NCBI GenBank assembly: GCA_963969495.1
Contig: OZ018326.1
Coordinates: 152,458,306 to 152,522,305, forward strand
Direction of reading: 5' to 3'
DNA from: Ceratothoa steindachneri
Taxonomy: Eukaryota; Arthropoda; Malacostraca; Isopoda; Cymothoidae
DNA length: 64,000 nucleotides
Shown: positions 22,690 to 32,881 of the stretch, piece after piece
How the letters are laid out: the number at the start of each line of letters is the position of its first letter
Numbering within the stretch: the stretch's first letter is position 1
Notes under the pieces: generated by a model
Told to the model about the DNA's origin: nothing
The model's input: only the letters and a program-made list of their open reading frames with translations
Database searches by the model: none
Made by a program: the position numbers and the translations under genes

Positions 22690-23865
22690 ACATTATAACT
22701 GGTAACAGGATATTTTAGAACCGTTCCCATTTTGATTTCACGAAAAGACCTTTGTCGCGGTAAAAGATAAACTTGAAATGAGACTAATTATTCTGTGGTT
22801 ACAAGAGGAAACCTTAAAATGAGTTAACTCAATCGTAACGACACTCGGTGAACATCAAATTACAACCACAATATCATATTTTTACTTTGTTAAGGAAGAC
22901 GAAAAAAGCGTTTGACCAAATTTATCCATTTCAATATATTTTCCCACGAGAGAAAAGGTTTTTAAAAGTATTGTATATGTATATATATATCTGTATGTTT
23001 GTAAAGGTGTCCAAGTATAAAACAAGCAAATCGAGGAGGAGAGAGATCATTCATTCGAGACAATTCCTTCGAGAGAGATTCATTCATTCGAGAGAAATCA
23101 TTTCAAGGAGCAGTTTCACATATCGCTCAGGTCATACCAATCAAGTCATTTTACTCCGTATTAGGAGATAACATTTAAGCAACTGATCTTATATCAAGAC
23201 GAGTCTTTTTCATTCATCATACCAAAGCACGAACATTAAGAGAGTTGTAATTAAGCATCATCAAAGATAAGCCCGTAAAATTGATAATCAATCTATTGCG
23301 AACTCCTCCTCCATTTAATACCCAAAGCCACTAAATAAATAGAACTGCAGTCTTCTTGTTTTCATCACCATTTTGTTCGAAGGCAAAATCATATCAGAAT
23401 TTCTACTCATCGCGCAGCCAAAAATGTTCATCCATTACCTTTTGGAGTCAGGTAATAATTTCTCGGAAAGTTATCGTATCACCCAAATCCGGTTTATCGA
23501 TCAATGTTTCGCATCAATCTTGTGGGGAGCGCAATAGCAAAGAGGATCACAAAACGAGGTGGGATATAAATATACATGGATCTCATCATCCAGATCTTTT
23601 CATCATCCAAACCTCTACAAAACCTTCCGATAGCTCTACAAAGCCCGCCCCCCCTCTAACCTATTCTAATGATTATTACACGTACGATCCATTGTAATGC
23701 AAATTTATACCTGAAAAGATGAATAAAATAGGTTGTGTATGGTTACTCAATCACTATATGTGATAAAACAGAAGTAATAAACTCTTGGATGATATCGCTA
23801 TTTTGGAATAGATGTTCTAATATAAATAGAGCATATTTTAGAAACCAGACCTGATCAAAGAAAAC
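22690..23865. other. Non-coding stretch, possible LTR-like signals
   Basis: ATTCATTCGAGAGA words recur at about 23045-23100. A TATA-like GGGATATAAATATA lies at about 23560 and an AATAAA at about 23720, as in an LTR or promoter, but no ends or coding sequence were found. No gene is supported. Confidence 0.3.
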
Positions 23866-23871
23866 TAATTA

Positions 23872-24195
23872 CAGTAAACCCTCGATATAACGAACTATAT
23901 GGGGTGGGGGGGGCGTTCGTTAAAGCCAAAAGTTCGTTAAACCCGATGGTCGTTAAAAGCTATGGAAATAACGATGGTTCGTTCGTTAATCTGTGTACGT
24001 AAATATGTATATAAAGACTGTATTGCATGGATATGTAATACGTATGTAATTACTAATATTAATGATAAAGTTAAGTAGACTACATCGGATTTAACGAACT
24101 TCGGTTCGTTAAACCTGATGGAGTTCGGCCAGGAAATTTGGTTCGTTATATCCGAAACTCGTTATATTGAGGTTCGTTATATCGAGGGTTTACTG
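23872..24195. mobile_element. Pogo-type MITE, 324 bp
   Basis: The left end CAGTAAACCCTCGATATAAC (then GAAC) is exactly mirrored by GTTCGTTATATCGAGGG then TTTACTG at the right. TA lies outside each end (23870-23871, 24196-24197). The interior repeats GTTCGTTAAA words in both orientations. There is no open frame. CAGTA...TCGATATAACGAA termini are characteristic of pogo/Tigger-group elements. Confidence 0.85.
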
Positions 24196-24199
24196 TATA

Positions 24200-24635
24200 T
24201 TCTTATATTTAGTGTGCAAAAATGATTCTAAATCAGTTAAAAACACTATGGCCTTTGAAAGAAAGTTTTGAAACGCAGACCAGTGTAATAAATAACAGAA
24301 ACTCACACAGGAGTGAGCACTAACTCTTTCAAATCCATTTTTTTTCCACACATCAGAAAATTATGAATTGCAGTTTTTGGACCTCAGCTAAGGTATAATA
24401 CTGAATTTAATCGTTATTTTTTTATATTTTCCTGTATTTTGACATGTATTATATAAGATACATTCGATCGCAACGGTTTAAAAAGCTTGTATATATATTC
24501 TATATTATTACATAACTCTTTCTGAATAGCAGAATACAGGTATGGCTTAAAAGATAAATATAAGCATAAACGGGTCTGAATTTGGGGGGGAGGTGGGCAG
24601 GGCTTCAGACCCTACTCCCCCATTGGATCCGCGCC
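24200..24635. other. AT-rich stretch inside the hAT-like insertion
   Basis: No coding motif. It ends in the G-rich subterminal region and right terminus of the hAT-like insertion. Confidence 0.4.
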
Positions 24636-24961
24636 TGCCTTAGAATCCTGCGTGCCTTAGAATACGGATCTTCAGGTGATCGCATCCCCATCCATATTTT
24701 GGGGGGGCCAAAGAGAAAAGATGCATATTTTAATTGAGTCTTTCTTTGATTGAGTCCCTAGTTTATTTCTTTCTTTTTTTTTACTCTGCAAAAACATTGC
24801 TTGAGTTCAGGTTTGGAGTGGGAGTAGGGGCGTCTTCTTCGGTATTAGTAAGGCACCTCTCCCCCTACCTCACACATGTGACAGAATTTCCATATTCTTC
24901 ATTCTACCCATCTGTTAAACTCGGACGCGTTAACTTTAGGCAATATTGTGATTATATGTTT

Positions 24962-25045
24962 CAGACAATGAGAAAAATGAGGACCATTACAATGAGACAA
25001 ATCAGGAGCATCACAATGAGAAATCAGGACCATCACAATGAGCAG
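24962..25045 (+). repeat. 24-bp minisatellite E, left remnant
   Basis: Three to four units of ACAATGAGACAAATCAGGACCATC type, cut by the gypsy 5' LTR at 25049. The main part of the same array lies beyond the 3' LTR at 30679. Confidence 0.9.
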
Positions 25046-25048
25046 ATA

Positions 25049-26300
25049 TGGGCAGATAAGGCATTGTTCCCCGGCTCGGCTGTGCGTTCCCTCGAAGCTT
25101 CCACCCCATTCTCCCCCACGCCAAGGAGATGTCCTGGCTATTTATATGGAAACTTTACCACTAAGATCAGATTGGAGATCCAGATTTTCGTCGCGAAACA
25201 TCACCACGACCCTCTCTCCCTTTGTGCGCCAAGGGACCTCGACCTCGAGATTCACCATCACTTGTCCAGAAGGAGGACAATATTCCTTGAGTGCCAAAGG
25301 TTCGAGCCTTTAGTGACGCCAAGTCCCCAAGGCATCCCCCCCCTGTTGTTCAAGGAGAACAACATTAGAACAGCCATTGTTCGTTTTGAGCCCTTCGCCA
25401 AGAAACGGTTCTCGTCCCCCCTGTTGTTCAAGGAGAACAACATTAGAACAGCTATTGTTCTTGAGCCCGTAGACAAGAGACGGTTCTCATCCCCCCCCCC
25501 CTTTGTTCAGAAGAGAACAACTTAGAACAGCCATTGTTCGTTTTGAGCCCTTCGCCAAGAAACGGTTCTCATCCCCCCCTTGTTCAAGGAGAACAACATT
25601 AGAACAGCCATTGTTCGTTTTGAGCCCTTCGCCAAGAAACGGTTCTCACCCCCCCCTGTTGTTCAAAGGAGAACAACATTAGAACAGCCATTGTTCTTGA
25701 GCCCGTAGACAAGAGACGGTTCTCATCCCCCCCTTTGTTCAGAAGAGAACAAGCTAGAACAGCCATTGTTCGTCAAGCCGTTCGTCGAGTAACGGTTCTC
25801 CTTTCCAAGACGCCACGTCAGGATCCTTTTATCCCACCCTTCGGCTGGAACTCGCCAGCGGACCGAATATTCCTTCAAGTACCTTCCACTGCACCCTAAT
25901 GAAAAGTTACGTAAGCCAAACGTCACCTTTTGAGTATTGATCCCTTTTGTCAATTCTATCCTGTGCTTTAAATTGTTTATCGAACCATCCCATCTCTTTA
26001 ACTCCATATTTGTTTTACCTTTTTTGATCCCTTAAATCCTTGGATTAGCCCGAGTCTCCACGACCCTTTCCATTCTGTTTGTCAATATTTTCCGTTTTTG
26101 TGTTTGCTGATAGTTATTATTAATAAAACTCTATTTTATTAATGATAGCAATATTATTATCCTTGAGCTCAGTTCCACTTCTTAAGCATTTTGAAGATAC
26201 ATAATAACGGCCGCCAGACAGTAAAACGCACTCTAAAGATAATTAAGGAAGTTCCCTCAACGAATAGTGTAATATATGGTATCGTCGGGAGTCATTCTAC

Positions 26301-26304
<4 letters not shown>
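25049..26304 (+). repeat. 5' LTR of the gypsy element
   Basis: Contains a TATA-like TTTATATGG at 25142 and an AATAAA at 26122 in a TTATTATTAATAAAACT context. From about 25340 to 25800 there are six tandem units of about 75-80 bp built on TTGTTCAAGGAGAACAACAT and CGGTTCTC, separated by C-runs. These may be promoter or enhancer repeats. Confidence 0.9.

Positions 26305-26344
<40 letters not shown>
26303..26344. repeat. (TA)n tract between 5' LTR and primer-binding site
   Basis: About 20 TA units placed directly after the LTR terminus CGACA. The 3' LTR lacks it, so it belongs to the interior. Confidence 0.95.
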
Positions 26345-26345
<1 letters not shown>

Positions 26346-26693
26346 TATTTAATTTGGTATCAGGTGTGTAAGGTTTAACGCTATATCTTTGCAAACACTG
26401 GTCTCAGTCGAGTAAAGCATAGTGTTATTCGTTATAATAATAGAATATAGTAGTTCCCTTTTGTTTTAACGATTGCTATCCCCTTTTTTTGGAAACTTAA
26501 GAAGCTGGAGTAGCTCAAGGAACGGTTATAATAATTTGTTTGTTTTTTTGTGATTTTAGTCAGTGGTTATTTAGATTGAGAAACCAAGTACGAATAGGTC
26601 AGTGCCCATATTTAGGTAGGCTAATTCTATAGAGGCATAATTCTTGTTGCAAGGAATTTTAGTTGGTTGACTAGTGCGCCCCCAAGTGCAAAG

Positions 26694-28814
26694 ATGACTC
26701 CGTTCGAAATCTTTAAAGCGCAAGGAGAGTCCTGTGAACTTTCCGGAAAAGAACTAACTGAGTACATTCTAGAGGAGCAAAGAAAAAAGGAAGAAAGAGA
26801 AAGAGAGGAACGGATAAGACAAGCTGACCATCAGATTGAATTAGCTCGGATTGAAGCAGAATTTCAAAGAAAAATGGAAGTAATAGAAAGGGAAAGAGTA
26901 ATCCGACGAGAAGAACGAGAAAAAAAAATCCAACGAGAAGAAAGAAGGACGGACTCGCGCTCCTTCCCAGGGAAGCTGACAAAGTTTCCGAGCCCCGTAA
27001 AACCCCCAAACTTCTTTCCCCAAAACCAACAACGGGACTCCAAACCTCCCGTTAATACTTCTCCTCCATCTCTCTTCCCGAAGCGACCAACCATATGCTT
27101 CACCTGTGGTGTAGAAAACCACATGAGCTGGAATTGCCCCCAAAATTCTAGGCTTAAAAGCGGACCAGCCCACCAAGTTCACCAGATTAATGCAACCCCG
27201 GCTCCCCCGGTGGTGCAGACCCAAGCAGAAACTTCTCCCCATCCGTCAGGCCACCAGGTAAATTTTTTTTTTGATAAAAGTTCAGCGGGAACTTTGAAAT
27301 ATGAGGAGGGCAGCGTGGACAACTGCCGAGTATCGACTCTCGTCAGGGACACAGGATGTACGTGCTTCATCGTGTCCGACGAACTCCTCCCAGTGGCCTC
27401 TAACCACGAAAAATTTGCGGTGGTACGTGACTACCTTGGGCGGGCGAACAGATTCCCCGTCGCTAGATGTTACCTGCAGTGTCAATATTATAATGGCTGG
27501 GCTGAAGTCATTGTAGCACCAATAAAATTCTGTTCCGTACTTATAGGAAAGAGCCCCCAAGTAAGTTTCGACCCTGTGTTTCAGGCCGCCCTTCCTCAAG
27601 GCCGAGATAAGAAAGAAGCCCAGGAGCCCGTCCCCATCAGAACCCCGATACCGTCCGATTTTTCGGAGACCCCTAACCAGGACTTTAGGACGGCAAAAGA
27701 GGAGTGTGAATCACTAAAACCCTTAGGTGATAAGGCCCCAGACAAGGACACGGAGACTGTCCGTGGACCCCAAGAAAAAAAGAACCCCCAACGCGCCCAT
27801 GGAGATACCTTCGTAGAACTGGACGAAGCATCGGCGCTTGAAGAGGACTGTCCCGCGGAGTCCCTTAAGGTAATCCAGACAGTGTGCATCCAACCTGATG
27901 CCGAGTACCCTCCTCCTTTTCTACCAGGCGAGTCTTTGGAACCCTCTGACCTGGATAGTGACGCGCAGCTGACACCACGTCAGAAGAGTCAGCTCCAAGA
28001 ACTAATTAAATGGAATCACCATTTATCCACCCTATTAGCTCTTTTCGAGCAACTGCGTAAAAATGGCCTCACCATTGGCCCCAGCAAATGCCAGTTTGCC
28101 CACGAAACCATCAAATATTTGGGTTTCAAAATAGGACAAAGCAAGTCAGGTCCCCACGAGAACAAGATTAAGGCAATCGCCGACATGCCCCTCCCGATTA
28201 CAAAGAAGCCATTGAGATCGATCCTAGGATCAGCTTCTCCCTATCAGCGATTTGTTCCGAATTTCGCTACAATTTCGGCCCCCCTATGCCCCCTTCAGGA
28301 AAAGAATTTCTCCGATCGTTTACGTTGGAATGATGTCGCTGTTTCCCATTTTAATCAGCTCAAAAGTAAGTTCATTTCTGCCCCCATTTTTAAGTTGCCC
28401 AACCCAGAAAAATCCTTTGGGGTTAAGACCGACGTGATCAACGAGGGCATTGGAGGTGTACTCCTTCAATACGTGGATGACGGAACGAGTCATCCAGTTG
28501 CATATGCTAGTCGTCAATTATTACCACGCGGAAAGAGATATGCCACTAGAGAAAAGATAGCTCTATCAATTATCTGGGTCATAGACAAATTCAAGCTGTA
28601 CTTGATATGTAAAGATTTTCAAATAGGAACCGACCACCGTCCGTTAGCCTATATTAGGAATTTGAGACACTCAAACGGCCGCATCATGCGCTGGAGTTTA
28701 CTCTTGCAAGAGTATCAATTTAAAATAAATTATATCAAAGGTTCCGATAACCAGGTCGCTGACGCACTCAGTAGGAATGCGTTACCGAATAGCGTAGAAC
28801 AATTGTATTCATAG
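26694..28814 (+). CDS. Internally deleted gag-pol polyprotein of the gypsy element
   Basis: One open frame of about 706 residues; I chose the ATG at 26694, since the frame upstream offers only a TTG. The N-terminus is a charged, probable coiled-coil region (residues about 25-90, runs of EEREREERIR). A CCHC zinc knuckle follows, CFTCGVENHMSWNC (about 135-148), then the protease Asp motif VRDTGCTCFIVSD (about 218). The pol part resumes only at the RT thumb/connection (HLSTLLALFEQLRKNGL, about 442; KYLGFKIGQ) and RNase H, with acidic sites in KTDVINEGIGG, TREKIALSIIW, GTDHRPLAYI and NQVADALSR. The RT fingers and palm, including the catalytic YxDD, are missing without a frame break, and no integrase follows. 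It cannot be autonomous, but gag, protease and RNase H parts could still be expressed. Confidence 0.85.
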   Translation: MTPFEIFKAQGESCELSGKELTEYILEEQRKKEEREREERIRQADHQIELARIEAEFQRKMEVIERERVIRREEREKKIQREERRTDSRSFPGKLTKFPSPVKPPNFFPQNQQRDSKPPVNTSPPSLFPKRPTICFTCGVENHMSWNCPQNSRLKSGPAHQVHQINATPAPPVVQTQAETSPHPSGHQVNFFFDKSSAGTLKYEEGSVDNCRVSTLVRDTGCTCFIVSDELLPVASNHEKFAVVRDYLGRANRFPVARCYLQCQYYNGWAEVIVAPIKFCSVLIGKSPQVSFDPVFQAALPQGRDKKEAQEPVPIRTPIPSDFSETPNQDFRTAKEECESLKPLGDKAPDKDTETVRGPQEKKNPQRAHGDTFVELDEASALEEDCPAESLKVIQTVCIQPDAEYPPPFLPGESLEPSDLDSDAQLTPRQKSQLQELIKWNHHLSTLLALFEQLRKNGLTIGPSKCQFAHETIKYLGFKIGQSKSGPHENKIKAIADMPLPITKKPLRSILGSASPYQRFVPNFATISAPLCPLQEKNFSDRLRWNDVAVSHFNQLKSKFISAPIFKLPNPEKSFGVKTDVINEGIGGVLLQYVDDGTSHPVAYASRQLLPRGKRYATREKIALSIIWVIDKFKLYLICKDFQIGTDHRPLAYIRNLRHSNGRIMRWSLLLQEYQFKINYIKGSDNQVADALSRNALPNSVEQLYS

Positions 28815-29419
28815 GATTAGTATCTCCATGTAGGTATATACCGTCTTGTACGACTTAATTTAAGATTCTTTTGTAATATAGTTAATTAATGTATATGTCT
28901 GAATTTTGTAACGCTCAATGTCTAATTTTTTTTTATGTATATATATTTGTTCTTATTAATTTACGTATAAATTATTTTGTCCCGTATGTACTAAGTTTAT
29001 AACATTTCATTGTTCCATGCCCTTTTTTTTTATTAAGTTGTATTAAAGGTTATTTTCCCCTGTAATCTAAAGATCAAAATAATCATGTATTGAGGTAATA
29101 CTAGTTAGGTGCAGGAAGATACGGTTGGTACAAGAAAACGAGTTCCCTACAACGGAGCTCTATCGTTGTCCCTTCTCTCTTTTTTTTTTCGAAGTGACAA
29201 CTTCCCCTGGAATGGAGGGGTGTGATAGAACGAGTTGAATCTGTGTTAAATTCAACTCCTATCCCATATTAGTTAAAACCTCGAGGAGGCCCACGTGCAT
29301 CTTCGATTCGAGGCTTGGAGTCTTATCAACAGCTACCGGACGCCAATGTTTAAACAAGGAGGTTATCGTCCCCCCCGTTCGCCCCCATACGACGACCTCG
29401 CCAGATCGAGTTAGGCTTA
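28815..29419. other. Gypsy 3' interior without integrase
   Basis: AT-rich then C-rich DNA between the RNase H stop and the 3' LTR. No HHCC or DDE integrase motif is readable in any frame, so the integrase has been deleted. Confidence 0.6.
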
Positions 29420-30678
29420 TGGGCAGATAAGGCATTGTTCCCCGGCTCGGCTGTGCGTTCCCTCGAAGCTTCCACCCCATTCTCCCCCACGCCAAGGAGA
29501 TGTCCTGGCTATTTATATGGAAACTTTACCACTAAGATCAGATTGGAGATCCAGATTTTCGTCGCGAAACATCACCACGACCCTCTCTCCCTTTGTGCGC
29601 CAAGGGACCTCGACCTCGAGATTCACCATCACTTGTCCAGAAGGAGGACAATATTCCTTGAGTGCCAAAGGTTCGAGCCTTTAGTGACGCCAAGTCCCCA
29701 AGGCATCCCCCCCCCTGTTGTTCAAGGAGAACAACATTAGAACAGCCATTGTTCGTTTTGAGCCCTTCGCCAAGAAACGGTTCTCACCCCCCCTGTTGTT
29801 CAAGGAGAACAACATTAGAACAGCCATTGTTCTTGAGCCCGTAGACAAGAGACGGTTCTTATCCCCCCCCCTTTGTTCAGAAGAGAACAACCTAGAACAG
29901 CCATTGTTCGTTTTGAGCCCTTCGCCAAGAAACGGTTCTCATCCCCCCCTGTTGTTCAAGGAGAACAACATTAGAACAGCCATTGTTCGTTTTGAGCCCT
30001 TCGCCAAGAAACGGTTCTCCCCCCCCCTGTTGTTCAAAGGAGAACAACATTAGAACAGCCATTGTTCTTGAGCCCGTAGACAAGAGACGGTTCTCATCCC
30101 CCCCTTTGTTCAGAAGAGAACAAGCTAGAACAGCCATTGTTCGTCAAGCCGTTCGTCGAGTAACGGTTCTCCTTTCCAAGACGCCACGTCAGGATCCTTT
30201 TATCCCCCCCCCCCTCGGCTGGAACTCGCCAGCGGACCGAATATTCCTTCAAATACCTTCCACTGCACCCTAATGAAGTTACGTAAGCCAAGCGTCACCT
30301 TTTGAGTACTGATCCCTTATTTGTCAATTCTATCCTGTGCTTTAAATGGTTTATCGAACCATCCCATCTCTTTAACTCCATATTTGTTTTACCTTTTTTG
30401 ATCCCTTAAATCCTTGGATTAGCCCGAGTCTCCACGACCCTTTCCATTCTGTTTGTCAATATTTTCCGTTTTTGTGTTTGCTGATAGTTATTATTAATAA
30501 AACTCTATTTTATTAATGATAGCAATATTATTATTCTTGAGCTCAGTTCCACTTCTTAAGCATTTTGAAGATACATAATATCGGCCGCCAGACAGTAAAA
30601 CGCACTCTAAAGATAATTAAGGAAGTTCCCTCAACGAATAGTGTAATATATGGTATCGTCGGGAGTCATTCTACGACA
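29420..30678 (+). repeat. 3' LTR of the gypsy element
   Basis: Near-identical to the 5' LTR, with the same six-unit tandem block in the same order (about 29715-30175). Visible differences are mostly C-run lengths and isolated substitutions, suggesting a fairly young insertion. Confidence 0.9.
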
Positions 30679-32620
30679 ATCACAATGAACAAATCAGGAC
30701 CATCACAATGAGACAAATGAGAACCATCATAATGAGACAAATTAGGACCATCACAATGAGACAAATGAAAACCATCACTATGAGACAAATCAGGACCATC
30801 ACAATGAGAAATCAGGACCATCACGATGCAATGAGACAAATCAGGGCCATCACAATGAGACAAATCAGGGCCATCACAATGAAATAAATGAGGACCATAA
30901 CAATGAGATAAATGAGGACCATCAGAATGAGACAAATCAGGACCATCACAATGAGACAAATCAGGACCATCACAATGAGACAAATCAGGACATTCAGAAT
31001 GAGACAAATGAGAACCATCATAATGAGACAAATCAGGACCATCACAATATGAAAAATGAGAACCATCACAATGAGACAAATCAGAACCACCACAATGAGA
31101 CAAATCAGGACCATCACAATGAGACAAATCAGGACCATCACAATGAAACAAATGAGGACTATAACAATGAGATAAATGAGGACCATCAGAATGAGACAAA
31201 TCAGGACCATCACAATGAGACAAATCAGGACCATCACAATGAGACAAATCAGGACCATCACTATGAGACAAATCAGGACCATCACAATGAGAAATCAGGA
31301 CCATCACGATGCAATGAGACAAATCAGGGCCATCACAATGAGACAAATCAGGGCCATCACAATGAAATAAATGAGGACCATAACAATGAGATAAATGAGG
31401 ACCATCAGAATGAGACAAATCAGGACCATCACAATGAGACAAATCAGGACCATCACAATGAGACAAATCAGGACATTCAGAATGAGACAAATGAGAACCA
31501 TCATAATGAGACAAATCAGGACCATCACAATATGAAAAATGAGAACCATCACAATGAGACAAATCAGAACCACCACAATGAGACAAATCAGGACCATCAC
31601 AATGAGACAAATCAGGACCATCACAATGAACCAAATGAGGACTATAACAATGAGATAAATGAGGACCATCAGAATGAGACAAATCAGGACCATCACAATG
31701 AGACAAATCAGGACCATCACAATGAGACAAATGAAAACCATCACTATGAGACAAATCAGGACCATCACAATGAGAAATCAGGACCATCACGATGCAATGA
31801 GACAAATCAGGGCCATCACAATGAGACAAATCAGGGCCATCACAATGAAATAAATGAGGACCATAACAATGAGATAAATGAGGACCATCAGAATGAGACA
31901 AATCAGGACCATCACAATGAGACAAATCAGGACCATCACAATGAGACAAATCAGGACATTCAGAATGAGACAAATGAGAACCATCATAATGAGACAAATC
32001 AGGACCATCACAATATGAAAAATGAGAACCATCACAATGAGACAAATCAGAACCACCACAATGAGACAAATCAGGACCATCACAATGAGACAAATCAGGA
32101 CCATCACAATGAAACAAATGAGGACTATAACAATGAGATAAATGAGGACCATCAGAATGAGACAAATCAGGACCATCACAATGAGACAAATCAGGACCAT
32201 CACAATGAGACAAATGAAAACCATCACTATGAGACAAATCAGGACCATCACAATGAGACAAATCAGGACCATCACAATGAAACAAATGAGGACCATCAGA
32301 ATGAGATAAATGAGCACCATCAGAATGAGACAAATCAGGACCATCACAATGAGACAAATCAGGACCATCACAATGAAACAAATGAGGACTATAACAATGA
32401 GATAAATGAGGACCATCAGAATGAGACAAATCAGGATCATCACAATGAGACGAATCAGGACCATCACAATGAGAAAAATCAGGGCATTCACAATGAGACA
32501 AATGAGAACCATCATAATGAGACAAATCAGGACCATCACAATATGACAAATGAGAACCATCACAATGAGACAAATCAGGACCATCACAATGAGACAAATC
32601 AGGACCATCACAATGAACAT
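30679..32620. repeat. 24-bp minisatellite E with 483-bp higher-order repeat
   Basis: About 80 units of GACAAATCAGGACCATCACA plus ATGA. A marker variant, TCACGATGCAATGAG, occurs at 30821, 31304 and 31787, an exact 483-bp spacing, so blocks of about 20 units were duplicated. Because the unit is 24 bp, four of the six frames lack stops and give open frames of up to 666 codons on the minus strand and 535 on the plus strand (octads HCDGPDLS and NETNQDHH, and hydrophobic MVLICLIV). These are not credible genes. Confidence 0.95.
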
Positions 32621-32881
32621 GGCATGTCCCCTCACAAATCCCCTTCGGTACCATAGCATCCTCCACTTCCTCCTCGCTCAGGTCTTTTTCGCCCTGATTG
32701 CTTCATCCGTTGACCTTGTGGTTTGTCAAATTTAGAGCATTGTAAAAATAAATTGTTATATATATTTTTTACCCTTTTTTAATCAAGATTCTGTCGCTTC
32801 ATCATTAAGTATATTAAAGTTGTTTGATAGATGAATTTGTAAGGTATTTTAATTTTCCTTGGACGCCAAATTTCCTGCTCC

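Larger units (their letters stand above)
17719..24637. mobile_element. Large hAT-like insertion with nested elements, 6.9 kb
   Basis: The left end is CAGTGGCGGATCCAGG and the right end is the complement of CAGGCGCGGATCCAAT: 12 of 16 positions match and both fit the common hAT terminus CAG-GGCGGATCCA. The outside flanks are CCTTAGAT (17711-17718) and CCTTAGAA (24638-24645), an 8-bp duplication with one mismatch, the size hAT elements make. The same minisatellite lies on both sides. No hAT transposase is recognisable inside; the interior holds an uncharacterised pseudogene, a mariner derivative, a Penelope-like fragment and a MITE. The alternative is two unrelated hAT ends, but the matching flanks argue against it. 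Confidence 0.6.
25049..30678 (+). mobile_element. Ty3/gypsy LTR retrotransposon, internally deleted
   Basis: Two direct repeats of 1256 and 1259 bp bound a 3.1-kb interior. Both begin TGGGCAGATAAGG and end CTACGACA (TG...CA). Between them lies a single gag-pol frame lacking the RT palm and integrase. A primer-binding-site candidate TGGTATCAGG lies at 26355, separated from the LTR by a (TA)n tract. No clear polypurine tract precedes the 3' LTR. The immediate flanks (AGATA and ATCAC) do not match; both outer flanks are the 24-bp minisatellite. No env-like frame was seen. Confidence 0.9.

Noticed and set aside
26713..27889. Several minus-strand frames of 62-133 codons across the gypsy gag-pol
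   Set aside because: They are antisense shadows of the plus-strand gag-pol frame.
25049..30678. Endogenous retrovirus with an envelope gene
   Set aside because: No env-like frame (signal peptide, furin site or membrane anchor) is readable between the RNase H end and the 3' LTR, so I call it a gypsy retrotransposon.
30679..32620. CRISPR-like array because of regular short repeats
   Set aside because: Units are contiguous with no unique spacers; this is a eukaryotic tandem repeat.
30666..32666. Open frame of 666 codons on the minus strand and 535 codons on the plus strand
   Set aside because: Both are direct translations of a stop-free 24-bp satellite. Two further frames are also open, and there is no non-repeat domain.
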